64,000 nucleotides of DNA, taken from contig NZ_WNKW01000001.1 of assembly GCF_009720775.1 (NCBI RefSeq), forward strand, positions 1,116,001 through 1,180,000, written 5' to 3'. This document shows, in pieces, positions 53,814 through 62,499 of the stretch. Position numbers and translations under genes: made by a program. The notes under the pieces were generated by a model. It saw only the letters and a list, made by a program, of their open reading frames with translations, did no database searches and was not told the DNA's origin. The DNA is from Pseudoduganella danionis. GTDB lineage: Bacteria; Pseudomonadota; Gammaproteobacteria; Burkholderiales; Burkholderiaceae_D. Each line of letters starts with the position of its first letter. Positions within the stretch are counted from its first letter, which is position 1.

Positions 53814-54911
53814 ATGAACGTCGAAGAGTTTTACCAGCATGCGCTTGAGCAGCGCAATTTCAAGGCCGATGCTGCCCAGCGCCGCGCCGTAGACCGTCTG
53901 CAAGTGTGCTATGACCAGTGGGTGGCCTACAAAGGCCAGCGCTCGAGCACGTTCAAACGCCTGATTAACCGGCCCGATGTGCCGCGCGGCGTCTACATGT
54001 GGGGCGGGGTAGGGCGCGGTAAGTCCTTCCTGATGGACAGTTTCTATTCGGTGGTGCCGGTGGTGCGCAAGACCCGCCTGCACTTCCACGAATTCATGCG
54101 CGGCGTGCACCGCCAGCTCGACGATCTGAAAGGCGTGGCCAATCCGCTCGACGAAGTGGCCAAGCGCGTGGCCAAAAAATACCGTCTGATCTGCTTCGAT
54201 GAATTCCACATCTCCGATGTGGCCGATGCCATGATCATGTACAACCTGCTGAAGGCGCTGTTCGATAACGGCGTATCCTTCATCATGACGTCCAACTACG
54301 ATCCGCAGTTGCTGTATCCGGACGGGCTGCACCGCGACCGCATCCTGCCGACTATCGCGCTGCTGTACGAAAAGCTCGATGTGATGAATATCGATGCCGG
54401 CATCGATTACCGTGGCCGCGCGCTGGAGCAGGTGGAGTCGTATTACACGCCGCTCAACGCCGCCACCGACGAAGCCTTGCGTAACGCGTTTGCGCGCGTG
54501 GCCGAAAGTGCCGACGAAGACCCGACCATCCGCATCGAAGCGCGCGAAATCCGCGCGCTGCGCCGGGCCGGCACCACCATCTGGTTCGATTTCAATACCC
54601 TGTGCGGCGGTCCCCGTTCGCAGAATGATTATCTGGAAATCGCCAGCCGTTTCCATACCGTGATATTGTCCGGCATACCGATGATGTCGGCGGCCATGTC
54701 GTCCGAGGCGCGCCGCTTTACCTGGCTGATCGATGTATTCTACGATCAGGGCGTGAAGCTGCTGATGTCGGCCGAAGTGGAGCCGGAACAGCTATACACT
54801 ACCGGTACACTGGCGAACGAATTCCACCGCACTGTCTCGCGTATCGTCGAGATGCAGTCGCAGGAATATATGGATAAGGAACAGCGCGCGGCTGCCGCAG
54901 CGCTGGCCTAG
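53814..54911 (+). CDS. zapE: Cell division protein ZapE (AFG1-like ATPase)
   Basis: A 365-residue AFG1/ZapE ATPase, which associates with the FtsZ ring at constriction in enterobacteria. Walker A is YMWGGVGRGKSFLMD, Walker B is LICFDEFHISDVADAMI, FIMTSNYDPQLLYPDGL is the sensor region, and the C-terminal part has IWFDFNTLCGGPRSQNDYLEIASRF. The ATG at 53814 (MNVEEFYQ) is preferred; the frame is open 24 bases further up. It follows the odh terminator, an arrangement seen in related bacteria. Confidence 0.92.
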   Translation: MNVEEFYQHALEQRNFKADAAQRRAVDRLQVCYDQWVAYKGQRSSTFKRLINRPDVPRGVYMWGGVGRGKSFLMDSFYSVVPVVRKTRLHFHEFMRGVHRQLDDLKGVANPLDEVAKRVAKKYRLICFDEFHISDVADAMIMYNLLKALFDNGVSFIMTSNYDPQLLYPDGLHRDRILPTIALLYEKLDVMNIDAGIDYRGRALEQVESYYTPLNAATDEALRNAFARVAESADEDPTIRIEAREIRALRRAGTTIWFDFNTLCGGPRSQNDYLEIASRFHTVILSGIPMMSAAMSSEARRFTWLIDVFYDQGVKLLMSAEVEPEQLYTTGTLANEFHRTVSRIVEMQSQEYMDKEQRAAAAALA

Positions 54912-54926
54912 TTTTTTAGGAAGTCT

Positions 54927-55610
54927 ATGGTGATGGCAAGTAAATGGAAGGCGCAGCTAGTTGCGCTGCTGGGGCTGGGTCTGCTGCTGGCATTGCCGGC
55001 ACAGGCGGACTATGGTGCTGCGCGCTGGCCGAAAGTGCAGTCGGTCGAGCAGGCCAATGTCACGCTGCGTCAGGTCGAGCAGGAACGTGCGCTGGTGCAG
55101 GACCAGTTTGCGGAAGCGGAACGGGTCTGCTATGGCCGCTTCTTCGTCAACGCCTGCCTGAGCGACGCCAAGGAAGTGCGGCGCAAGGCGCTGGCCGTGC
55201 TGCGTGCCGCCGAAGTCGATGCCGAACATTTCAAGCGGGCTGACTCGGTAGAAAAGCGCGATGCCGAGCTGGCCGAACGGGCGCGCAAGGATGCGGAAGA
55301 AGAAGCCCAGCATGCGGCGCAGCCACCCAAGGCGCCGAAAGTCGTGGACGATACGCCACGCCCGCCGCCAGTGGCCGGGCCAGTGGTGGACCGCGAAGCC
55401 CGCCATGCGGAAAAGCTGAAAAAGCTGGAAGCGCAGGATGCGGCCAATGCGGGCAAGCGGGCGGAAAACGTGGTGAATTTCGAGCGCAAGCAGCAGGAGT
55501 CGCAGCGCCGTCAGGCTGAAGTGGCGCGCAAGAAAGCTGAAAACGAGGCCAAACAGGCTGCCAAGGCCGAAGCGGAACAGCGCAAGGCGGAAGCGGCCAA
55601 GCGACAGTAA
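54927..55610 (+). CDS. Exported coiled-coil protein of unknown function
   Basis: A 227-residue protein with a signal peptide (LVALLGLGLLLALPAQA). The mature part begins with a conserved-looking piece (VEQERALVQDQFAEAERVCYGRFFVNACLSDAKEVRRKAL) holding two cysteines that may form a disulfide. It continues as highly charged coiled coil: a first Arg/Glu/Ala part, a proline-rich break (PRPPPVAGPVV), then Lys/Ala/Glu helix to the end. It has no enzyme motif. It follows zapE by 15 bases and may be co-transcribed. Second start possible at 54933. Confidence 0.75.
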   Translation: MVMASKWKAQLVALLGLGLLLALPAQADYGAARWPKVQSVEQANVTLRQVEQERALVQDQFAEAERVCYGRFFVNACLSDAKEVRRKALAVLRAAEVDAEHFKRADSVEKRDAELAERARKDAEEEAQHAAQPPKAPKVVDDTPRPPPVAGPVVDREARHAEKLKKLEAQDAANAGKRAENVVNFERKQQESQRRQAEVARKKAENEAKQAAKAEAEQRKAEAAKRQ

Positions 55611-55760
55611 GACGCGGCGCCGACTGCGGCAAGAAAGTGACGCAAAGCAGCAACTATTTGGCTGGGCGGCGCCGGTAGATTAAACTACGTGTAGCGTCAC
55701 AGTTGTTAAGCAGTACTCCTTGTTTCAGTGAAACTTTTGTGTGGGTAGAGACCGAGAATT

Positions 55761-55961
55761 ATGGCTGATGTAATTGATATCCAGCGTCGTCTGATAGAAC
55801 TCGACGTTGAACACCGCGATCTGGATGCTGTCATCAACATGCTGACGCTCGATGGTCATCATGACCAACTGCAGTTGCGCCGCCTCAAAAAGCGCAAGCT
55901 GCAACTGAAAGACCATATCACTCTGCTCAAGATGCAACTGGTGCCGGATGTTCCGGCCTGA
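55761..55961 (+). CDS. YdcH-family (DUF465) small protein
   Basis: A 66-residue, highly helical protein of the YdcH/DUF465 family (LIELDVEHRDLDAVINMLTL, then HHDQLQLRRLKKRKLQLKDHITLLK). Members are small cytoplasmic proteins of unknown function. It has its own upstream region of 150 bases. Confidence 0.88.
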   Translation: MADVIDIQRRLIELDVEHRDLDAVINMLTLDGHHDQLQLRRLKKRKLQLKDHITLLKMQLVPDVPA

Positions 55962-55995
55962 GTTGCGCGCCGTTCCGCTGCCTATCTAGTATATT

Positions 55996-58041
55996 TTGAC
56001 TCAACACCCGTCCCCGTCCGCCGAGACCCCACCTGCTGCCGTGGTCGGCGAGATTGCCGAAGCGCCTCCCGGAAAACATGATGCCGAGGTCGAACGCCTG
56101 TTCGGCGCCGGTGGCCCGCTGGGCCCGGCCGTGGGCGATTTCCGTCCGCGCCGTTCTCAGACTGAAATGGCCAAGGCCGTCGCTGCCGCCATCGATAGCC
56201 AGACCACGCTGATCGCCGAAGCGGGCACGGGTACGGGCAAGACTTTTGCCTATCTGGTGCCGGCCCTGCTGTGGGGCGGCAAGACCATCATCTCCACGGG
56301 GACCAAGAATCTGCAGGACCAGCTATTCCTGCGCGATATCCCCACCGTACGGGCGGCGCTGCAGGCGCCAGTCTCAGTGGCGCTGCTCAAGGGCCGCTCC
56401 AACTATCTGTGCCACTACCATCTGGAGCGCACGCTGCAGAATGGCCGCATGACTTCGCGCGACGATGTGGGCCATCTACGCGAAATTTCGCGCTTCCTGA
56501 AAATGACCAACTCCGGCGACAAGGCGGAACTGGCGCGGGTGCCGGAAAATGCGCTGATCTGGAATCTGGTCACATCCACGCGCGACAACTGCATGGGCGC
56601 CGAGTGCCAGTATTATCAGGACTGCTTCGTGATGAAGGCGCGCAAGGAAGCCCAGCAGGCCGATGTGGTGGTGGTCAACCACCACCTGTTCTTTGCCGAT
56701 GTGGCGCTGAAGGATTCCGGCGTGGCCGAGTTGCTGCCTTCGGCCAATACGGTGATCTTCGATGAAGCGCACCAGCTACCCGATACGGCCACGCTGTTCT
56801 TCGGCGATACCTTCTCCACCTCGCAAGTGCTGGAACTGTGCCGCGATGTGCTGGCCGAAGGGCTGGCCCACGCGCGCGACGGCGCCGACTGGGGCAAGAC
56901 CGTGACGGTGGTGGAAAAGGCCGCGCGCGATCTGCGCCTGACCTTCCCGCAGGACATCGTGCGCCTGTCGCTGCCGCAGATTGCACCATCGAGCGACTTC
57001 TTCCCCGCGCTGGAAACCCTCAAGGATGAACTGGACGGCCTGCTGGCTGTGCTGGAAACGCAGGCAGAACGGGCCGAGACGCTGGAGCAGTGCCGCCAGC
57101 GCGGCCTGCAACTGGCGCAGCAGTTACGTGACTGGAAATTCGACCCGAAAGCGCGCGTTGAGAAGGGCGCGGAAGCCGTGTTCTGGGTGGAAGCCTATGC
57201 CTCGTCGCTACAGCTACACAAGACCCCGCTGTCGATCGCGCCCATCTTCAATGGCCAACGCGAAGGTGTGCCCCGTAGCTGGATTTTTACTTCCGCCACG
57301 CTGGCCGTGAAAAACGATTTCAGCCACTTCTCCGAGCAGATGGGGCTGACGGGCGAACCGTCCAAGACCTGGCCCAGTCCGTTTGACTATGGCGCGCAAG
57401 GCATACTGTATGTGCCTCAAGGTCTGCCCGACCCGAATTCCATGGGCTACACGGACGCCGTGCTGGACCTTGCCTTGCCCGTGATCGAAGCGGCTGGCGG
57501 CCGCACCTTCCTGCTGTGCACCACGCTACGCGCCGTCAAGCGCGCGGCCGAACGGTTGCGCGACGAGTTCGAGCGGCGCGGCCTCAACTTCCCCCTGTTC
57601 GTACAGGGCGATAAAGGCCGCACCGAATTGCTCGATCAGTTCCGCGCGGCCGGTAACGGCGTGCTGATCGGCAGCCAGTCGTTCTGGGAAGGCGTGGACG
57701 TGCGCGGCGACGCACTGTCGCTGGTGATTATCGATAAGCTGCCGTTTGCGCCGCCCGATGATCCCGTGCTGGCGGCCCGCATCGAAGTGATGGAAAAGCA
57801 GGGCAAGAACGGCTTTATGCACCACACGCTGCCGGAAGCCATCATCAATCTGAAGCAGGGCGCCGGCCGCCTGATCCGCGACGTCGGCGACCGCGGCGTG
57901 CTGATGCTGTGCGATCCGCGCGTGATTTCCAAGCCTTACGGCAAGCGCATCTGGCAAAGTCTGCCGGCCTTCAAGCGCACGCGCGAACAGGCCGACGTCA
58001 TCGCCTTCTTCCAGAACCCGCCAGCGCCGGACGCCGAATAG
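55996..58041 (+). CDS. DinG/YoaA-type ATP-dependent DNA helicase
   Basis: A 681-residue XPD-like superfamily 2 helicase. Walker A is AEAGTGTGKTFAYLVPALL, Walker B is VIFDEAHQLPDTA (DEAH), FYPRRSQ-like FRPRRSQTEMAKAV gives the Q-motif region, and the iron-sulfur cysteines are in SNYLCHYH, DNCMGAECQYYQDC. Late motifs are IGSQSFWEGVDVRGDALSLVIIDKLPF and QGAGRLIRDVGDRGVL. It unwinds DNA 5' to 3' in repair. The start must be the TTG at 55996 (or ATT just before): an in-frame stop is at 55987-55989 and the first ATG comes after ~55 codons, beyond the Q motif. Confidence 0.9.
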   Translation: MTQHPSPSAETPPAAVVGEIAEAPPGKHDAEVERLFGAGGPLGPAVGDFRPRRSQTEMAKAVAAAIDSQTTLIAEAGTGTGKTFAYLVPALLWGGKTIISTGTKNLQDQLFLRDIPTVRAALQAPVSVALLKGRSNYLCHYHLERTLQNGRMTSRDDVGHLREISRFLKMTNSGDKAELARVPENALIWNLVTSTRDNCMGAECQYYQDCFVMKARKEAQQADVVVVNHHLFFADVALKDSGVAELLPSANTVIFDEAHQLPDTATLFFGDTFSTSQVLELCRDVLAEGLAHARDGADWGKTVTVVEKAARDLRLTFPQDIVRLSLPQIAPSSDFFPALETLKDELDGLLAVLETQAERAETLEQCRQRGLQLAQQLRDWKFDPKARVEKGAEAVFWVEAYASSLQLHKTPLSIAPIFNGQREGVPRSWIFTSATLAVKNDFSHFSEQMGLTGEPSKTWPSPFDYGAQGILYVPQGLPDPNSMGYTDAVLDLALPVIEAAGGRTFLLCTTLRAVKRAAERLRDEFERRGLNFPLFVQGDKGRTELLDQFRAAGNGVLIGSQSFWEGVDVRGDALSLVIIDKLPFAPPDDPVLAARIEVMEKQGKNGFMHHTLPEAIINLKQGAGRLIRDVGDRGVLMLCDPRVISKPYGKRIWQSLPAFKRTREQADVIAFFQNPPAPDAE

Positions 58042-58182
58042 GGCGCGCCCCCGCCCCCATTTCTACCGTATTCCTGCCCGGATAGTCCGGCGCACCTTTG
58101 CGCTGGCACAAACGCGCGCGGGTACCGGGCGTTAGAGTGAGCTCTGCGCTGCACCGTTTGGCGTGCAGTAACGGAGGATGTC

Positions 58183-58788
58183 ATGGCAATCCGACACGGC
58201 TGTTTTATCAGTTATGCCCATGGCCATCACGCATACATGAGCCGCTTCAAGAGCGACCTGATGGAAGCTCTGGCCTGCTATCTGGAACCCCATTTCGATA
58301 ACGAGGACGAACTGTTCGTCGACAGCGCCCAACTCGGCGGCGGCGACGACCTCGACCAGCGCATCGCCCAGGCACTATGCGAAAGCGTGTGCATGATCGT
58401 GATCTACACGCCGCGCTACGAAGCCCACGCCTACACGCGGCGCGAGTATGCCGCCATGCAGCGCATCGAAGCCGAACGCAGCGCCTGGTATCGCCTGCCC
58501 AGCCACCTGATCATCCCCGTCATCATGACGCGCCATCCGGCCGGCCTGCCGCCGCAGATTGCCGGGCCCGGCATGTATGTGGATTTTTCCCGCTACACGC
58601 TGGCCAGCAACTCGTTCAAATCCAACCCCGAGTTTTTGCCGGAAATCGAGAAAATCGTGCTGCGCATCGCCGAACACTACCACTGCCTGAAGCGCTATAT
58701 GCCGCCCCGGCATGACTGCAGCAAGGCTGTGCTGCCCGATATCCCGCCCGAATGGCGGGTGCTTCCTCCTCCCAATTTTCCCCGCTAA
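58183..58788 (+). CDS. TIR-domain protein
   Basis: A 201-residue protein that is almost entirely a TIR-like domain. The opening strand is GCFISYAHGHHAYMSRFKSDL (FISY box), followed by ELFVDSAQLGGGDDLDQRIAQALCESVCMIVIYTPRYEAHAYTRREYAAM. In this layout Glu88 of RREY occupies the place of the catalytic Glu of NAD-consuming TIRs. LIIPVIMTRHPAGLPPQIAGP forms the later strand. There is no signal peptide or membrane helix. Its stop is 9 bases before the next gene, which encodes a KGGVGR-like/TPR protein, so the two are one operon. Function as an NADase or scaffold is inferred from the family. Confidence 0.82.
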   Translation: MAIRHGCFISYAHGHHAYMSRFKSDLMEALACYLEPHFDNEDELFVDSAQLGGGDDLDQRIAQALCESVCMIVIYTPRYEAHAYTRREYAAMQRIEAERSAWYRLPSHLIIPVIMTRHPAGLPPQIAGPGMYVDFSRYTLASNSFKSNPEFLPEIEKIVLRIAEHYHCLKRYMPPRHDCSKAVLPDIPPEWRVLPPPNFPR

Positions 58789-58797
58789 AGGTTTGCC

Positions 58798-60738
58798 ATG
58801 GAAACCCAACCTCTGCTGCTGCCGCCGCTCAGCGATCACGGCGAAGTCATCACTTTTTATGCCTACCGCAATGACGGCAGCCGTAGTGCGGCGCTGGCCA
58901 ATCTGGCCGTGCTACTGGCGCGCCGGCGTGCGGCCTATAGCCCGGTGCTGATGATAGACTGGGATTTGCAGGCACCGGCGCTGCAGCAGTATTTCGCCGC
59001 GCCGCGCAATCATCCGGGCGTGCTGGAACTATTCGAAGCCTGCGCCCGGCAACTGGCCCTGCATCAGCCCAATGGCATCTGCGACGATACCCTGCTGGCC
59101 TATGAAGTGCTGGCAGCGGTGGACTGGGAGCAGTATGTGCTGCGCGTGGACGAGGGCAGCCAGCTGTATCTGATGCCGGCTGGCCGGCTGGACGAACAGT
59201 ATCGCGAACGGCTGGCCGCCTTTGACTGGGAAGCGCTGTTCCGCCGCTGCCCCGCGCTGTTCCGCTGTTTTGCCGCCCAGATGGCCTGCCATTTCCGTCA
59301 CGTGCTGGTCGATGCCGAAAGCGGGCAGGGCGATACGGCCGGCCTGTGCACCACGCTGCTGCCGCGCAAGCTGGTGATGCTGTTTGGCCCGGAACGGGCC
59401 AGTCTGGAAGGTGGCTGCGCCATGGTGCGGCGCGCGGCCAGCTACCGCTGCAGTCACGAAGACGAGCAGCGCCCCCTGCTGGTATATCCCGTGGCCGTGC
59501 AGCTGGAGGGCGACGATGCCCGTCTGCGCAGCCTGCGCCGCCATGGCGACGGCTTGCGCCACGCTGGCTACCAGCAGGAGCTGGAGCAGATGCTGGCCGA
59601 TTGCTATGGTTTGCGTCAGCTCTCGCTCGACAGTTATTGCGATGAAGTCCAGCTGCAGCATAGCCGCGATGAAGCACTGCAGCTGGCGGTACAGGCTACC
59701 CCTGAAGGCGACCGGCATACGCTTGCGCGCTCTTACGAAACGCTGCTGGCATGGCTGGAGCCGGGCCATTATCCGTGGCAGTCGCAGGCCCAGCTGGCCG
59801 TGCTGGACCAGCTGGCGCTGCTGCCGGCCCAGCTAGCGGGCAATAGTCTGGCGCTGGCGCAGGCCAGGCTGCAGCAGGAACTGGGGCAGTTATATGGCCA
59901 GCAGCAGCGCTGGCATGAGGCGCTGGCCTGTTTCGAGCCGGCCTTGCAGCTACGCCAGCAGTTGCTCGGAACCGAACAGCACGAAACGCTGGCTAGCAAG
60001 GCAGCCGTGGCGGCAGCACAGTTTCAGCTGGGCCAGCTCGAAGCGGCGCAGATATTGCAGGAATGTGTGGCCGAAGCACGCGACCGTCTGCTCGGCGCCG
60101 AACATCCGGACACGCTGGCCGCGCGCAGCGCACTGGCCGTAACGCTGGGCGCCCGCGGCTGTCACCAGCAGGCCATGCTGATCTACGATGAAGTGCTGGC
60201 CGTGTATGGCCGGGTGCTGGGCAGCCAGCACCGGCTGACGCTGGCCTGCCGGGGTGAACGCGCACAGCAGCTGTTCCAGCAGGGCGAATTCGAAGCGGCA
60301 CGCAGCGCGCAGGAACAGTTGCTGGCTGAGCGCAAGCGCTGCCTCGGCAGCGAACATGCTGATACGCTGGCCAGCCGCAGCGCGCTGGCCTGGACCATGC
60401 TGCAGTTGGACGAGCCGGACGTCGCCCACAGCCTGCTCGATGCGGTGTTGCAAATTAGTATCAAGCACCATGGTCTCCACCATGCCGCCGTACAGCAGGC
60501 CCGGGCGGCACTGACGGAAATGCTGAAACAGACGGGCAGCCATGCGGGCCAGCATCCGGGGCAGGCCGATCTGGTGCCGGAATTGCGTCAGGATGGCGCG
60601 CTCGATGCCTATGACGAAGCGCTGTTGCAGCCTTTGCAACCCCTGCATCCGCTAGGCCCCGAAGTGGCGCAGCGGACGGCCGAACAGTTGCTGGCGCTCG
60701 ATCAGCTACCGGCCACGCCCCGACCGCAGGGCAGCTGA
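58798..60738 (+). CDS. KGGVGR-like P-loop protein with TPR repeats, partner of the TIR protein
   Basis: A 646-residue protein. Residues 16-62 match the start of KGGVGR-type SIMIBI NTPases (VITFYAY..., then LANLAVLLARR and LMIDWDLQAPAL), but the P-loop YKGGVGRT reads YRNDGSRS here (23-30). A later HVLVDAESGQGDTAGLCTTLLPRKLVMLFGPERASLEGG matches the family's DSRTG...LP..LV.L segment. The C-terminal half has TPRs of the kinesin-light-chain type: LGTEQHETL, LGAEHPDTL, LGSQHRLTL and LGSEHADTL begin at 390, 432, 474 and 516, an exact 42-residue period. In other bacteria similar NTPase-TPR proteins occur with TIR domains. The role here is inferred as a sensor in a conflict system. Confidence 0.82.
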   Translation: METQPLLLPPLSDHGEVITFYAYRNDGSRSAALANLAVLLARRRAAYSPVLMIDWDLQAPALQQYFAAPRNHPGVLELFEACARQLALHQPNGICDDTLLAYEVLAAVDWEQYVLRVDEGSQLYLMPAGRLDEQYRERLAAFDWEALFRRCPALFRCFAAQMACHFRHVLVDAESGQGDTAGLCTTLLPRKLVMLFGPERASLEGGCAMVRRAASYRCSHEDEQRPLLVYPVAVQLEGDDARLRSLRRHGDGLRHAGYQQELEQMLADCYGLRQLSLDSYCDEVQLQHSRDEALQLAVQATPEGDRHTLARSYETLLAWLEPGHYPWQSQAQLAVLDQLALLPAQLAGNSLALAQARLQQELGQLYGQQQRWHEALACFEPALQLRQQLLGTEQHETLASKAAVAAAQFQLGQLEAAQILQECVAEARDRLLGAEHPDTLAARSALAVTLGARGCHQQAMLIYDEVLAVYGRVLGSQHRLTLACRGERAQQLFQQGEFEAARSAQEQLLAERKRCLGSEHADTLASRSALAWTMLQLDEPDVAHSLLDAVLQISIKHHGLHHAAVQQARAALTEMLKQTGSHAGQHPGQADLVPELRQDGALDAYDEALLQPLQPLHPLGPEVAQRTAEQLLALDQLPATPRPQGS

Positions 60739-60807
60739 GCTAAATTTATCTGCACGGGGGAAGTCGCAGACGCGCAGGGCGGCCATTGCTTCGGGTAAAA
60801 TCGTCGT

Positions 60808-61545
60808 ATGAAAATCCTGATCAGTAATGACGACGGTTATCTGGCTCCCGGCATCAATGCGCTGGCAGCCGCGCTGGCACCCATCGCCGACATCGTCGTG
60901 GTGGCGCCGGACAGCAACCGTTCCGGTGCGTCCAATTCCCTCTCGCTGGACCGGCCCCTGTCGGTGCAGCAGGCCGCCAATGGCTTTTATTTTGTCAACG
61001 GCACGCCCACTGATTGCGTGCACGTGGCGCTGACGGGCATGCTCGACTACCGTCCTGATCTGGTTGTGTCCGGCATCAATAACGGCCCCAATATGGGCGA
61101 CGACACGCTGTATTCGGGCACGGTGGCGGCGGCCACGGAAGGCTATCTGTTCGGCATCCCCGCCATCGCCTTTTCGCAGGGCGCGTTCGGCTGGGAACAC
61201 ATCGATGCGGCGGCCCGCCATGCGCGCGACATCATCGTGCAATACATGGAGACGCTGCCAGCACCGTATCTGCTGAATGTGAACATCCCCAACTTGCCGT
61301 ACGAGCAATTGCTGCCGCCCGTGGCCACCCGGCTGGGCCGGCGCCATCAGGCCGAACCCGTGATCCGGGCACAGGACCCGCGCGGCAAGGAAATTTTCTG
61401 GATAGGGCCTCCGGGCGCCACCAAGGATGCGGGCGAGGGCACGGATTTCTACGCCTGCGCCAACGGCCGCACCTCGATCACGCCTTTGCAGATCGATCTC
61501 ACCCATAAAACCCAGCTGGACGTACTCGCAAAGGCACTGGCATGA
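60808..61545 (+). CDS. surE: 5'/3'-nucleotidase SurE
   Basis: A 245-residue SurE phosphatase acting on nucleoside monophosphates. The metal site is [14 protein letters not shown] (Asp8-Asp9), [18 protein letters not shown] follows with the conserved Ser/Asn, and [27 protein letters not shown] is the family signature. The next gene, pcm, overlaps its stop by ATGA. The order surE-pcm-nlpD-rpoS is the usual stationary-phase cluster. Confidence 0.95.
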   Translation: MKILISNDDGYLAPGINALAAALAPIADIVVVAPDSNRSGASNSLSLDRPLSVQQAANGFYFVNGTPTDCVHVALTGMLDYRPDLVVSGINNGPNMGDDTLYSGTVAAATEGYLFGIPAIAFSQGAFGWEHIDAAARHARDIIVQYMETLPAPYLLNVNIPNLPYEQLLPPVATRLGRRHQAEPVIRAQDPRGKEIFWIGPPGATKDAGEGTDFYACANGRTSITPLQIDLTHKTQLDVLAKALA

Positions 61546-62465
61546 CCGACAAAAACCGTCGCTTTCCGCTTCCGCTCTCCTCGGTGGTCGATCAGGGGCA
61601 CAAGAAGGCCACGGTGTCGGCACCCATAGTCCGGCCACAGACGGCAACCCAGAACGCGGCGCGCCATCTGCCCCAGCCTTTGCGCAGCGCCAGCAGCGGC
61701 AACACCAGCAGCAGCGGCAACACCGGTGCCAGCAAGCCACCGCTATTTCATTCGCAGTCGCATACCCATGCCCAGCCTCGCCCGGTGCAGCCGGTAGCGT
61801 CCCAGCCCGTGATGAACCAGCGTCAGAGCCCGCTGGTATCGGATGCCGTACGGCGTGCGATGGTGCAGCGCGTGGCCAAGCAGGGCGTACAGGACAGCGT
61901 GGTACTGGCGGCGCTCGAAAGCGTGCCGCGCCATATGTTCATGGAAGAAGGGCTGTCGTCGCAGGCCTATATCGATGCTTCGCTGCCTATCGGCCACCAT
62001 CAGACCATTTCCCAGCCGTATATCGTGGCGCGCATGATAGAGCTGATGCGCAATGGCGGTCAGCTCAAGCGGGTGCTGGAAATCGGCACGGGCTGCGGCT
62101 ATCAGGCGGCCGTGCTGGCCTGCGTGGCACAGGAAGTGTATTCAATCGAACGTATCAAGCCCCTGCACGAGCTGGCCAAAGTCAATCTGCGCCCGCTGCG
62201 CGTGCCCAATCTGCGCCTGCATTACGGCGATGGTATGCTAGGGTTACCGCAGGCGGCGCCATTTGATGGCATCATACTGGCTGCTGCCGGACTGGAAGTG
62301 CCGCAAGCTTTGCTGGAACAGCTCGCCATAGGCGGGCGGCTGGTGGCACCTGTGGGCGCGCGCGCCCAGCATCTCGAACTCATTACCCGCACAGGCAAGG
62401 CTGAATGGACTAGCGAAACGCTGGAAGACTGCCATTTTGTGCCTTTGCGGGCCGGCACCGTCTGA
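61542..62465 (+). CDS. pcm: Protein-L-isoaspartate O-methyltransferase with long N-terminal extension
   Basis: A 307-residue protein whose last ~210 residues form a PIMT that repairs isoaspartyl residues with S-adenosylmethionine. [30 protein letters not shown] opens the domain, then [37 protein letters not shown] (SAM motif I) and [21 protein letters not shown]. The first ~95 residues are low-complexity, rich in Ser, Gly, Asn, Gln and Pro ([15 protein letters not shown]), and not part of the enzyme. The start overlaps the surE stop. A shorter start near 61812 (MNQRQSPL) would give the usual length, but the ATGA coupling supports the long form. Confidence 0.93.
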   Translation: MTDKNRRFPLPLSSVVDQGHKKATVSAPIVRPQTATQNAARHLPQPLRSASSGNTSSSGNTGASKPPLFHSQSHTHAQPRPVQPVASQPVMNQRQSPLVSDAVRRAMVQRVAKQGVQDSVVLAALESVPRHMFMEEGLSSQAYIDASLPIGHHQTISQPYIVARMIELMRNGGQLKRVLEIGTGCGYQAAVLACVAQEVYSIERIKPLHELAKVNLRPLRVPNLRLHYGDGMLGLPQAAPFDGIILAAAGLEVPQALLEQLAIGGRLVAPVGARAQHLELITRTGKAEWTSETLEDCHFVPLRAGTV

Positions 62466-62499
62466 GGGGCCGACACCCACTTTCAGGAAACATGAAGTA

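Noticed and set aside
51933..54656. A 907-codon open frame on the minus strand
   Set aside because: It runs across the PspC-like gene, lpdA and most of zapE on the other strand and has no domain of its own.
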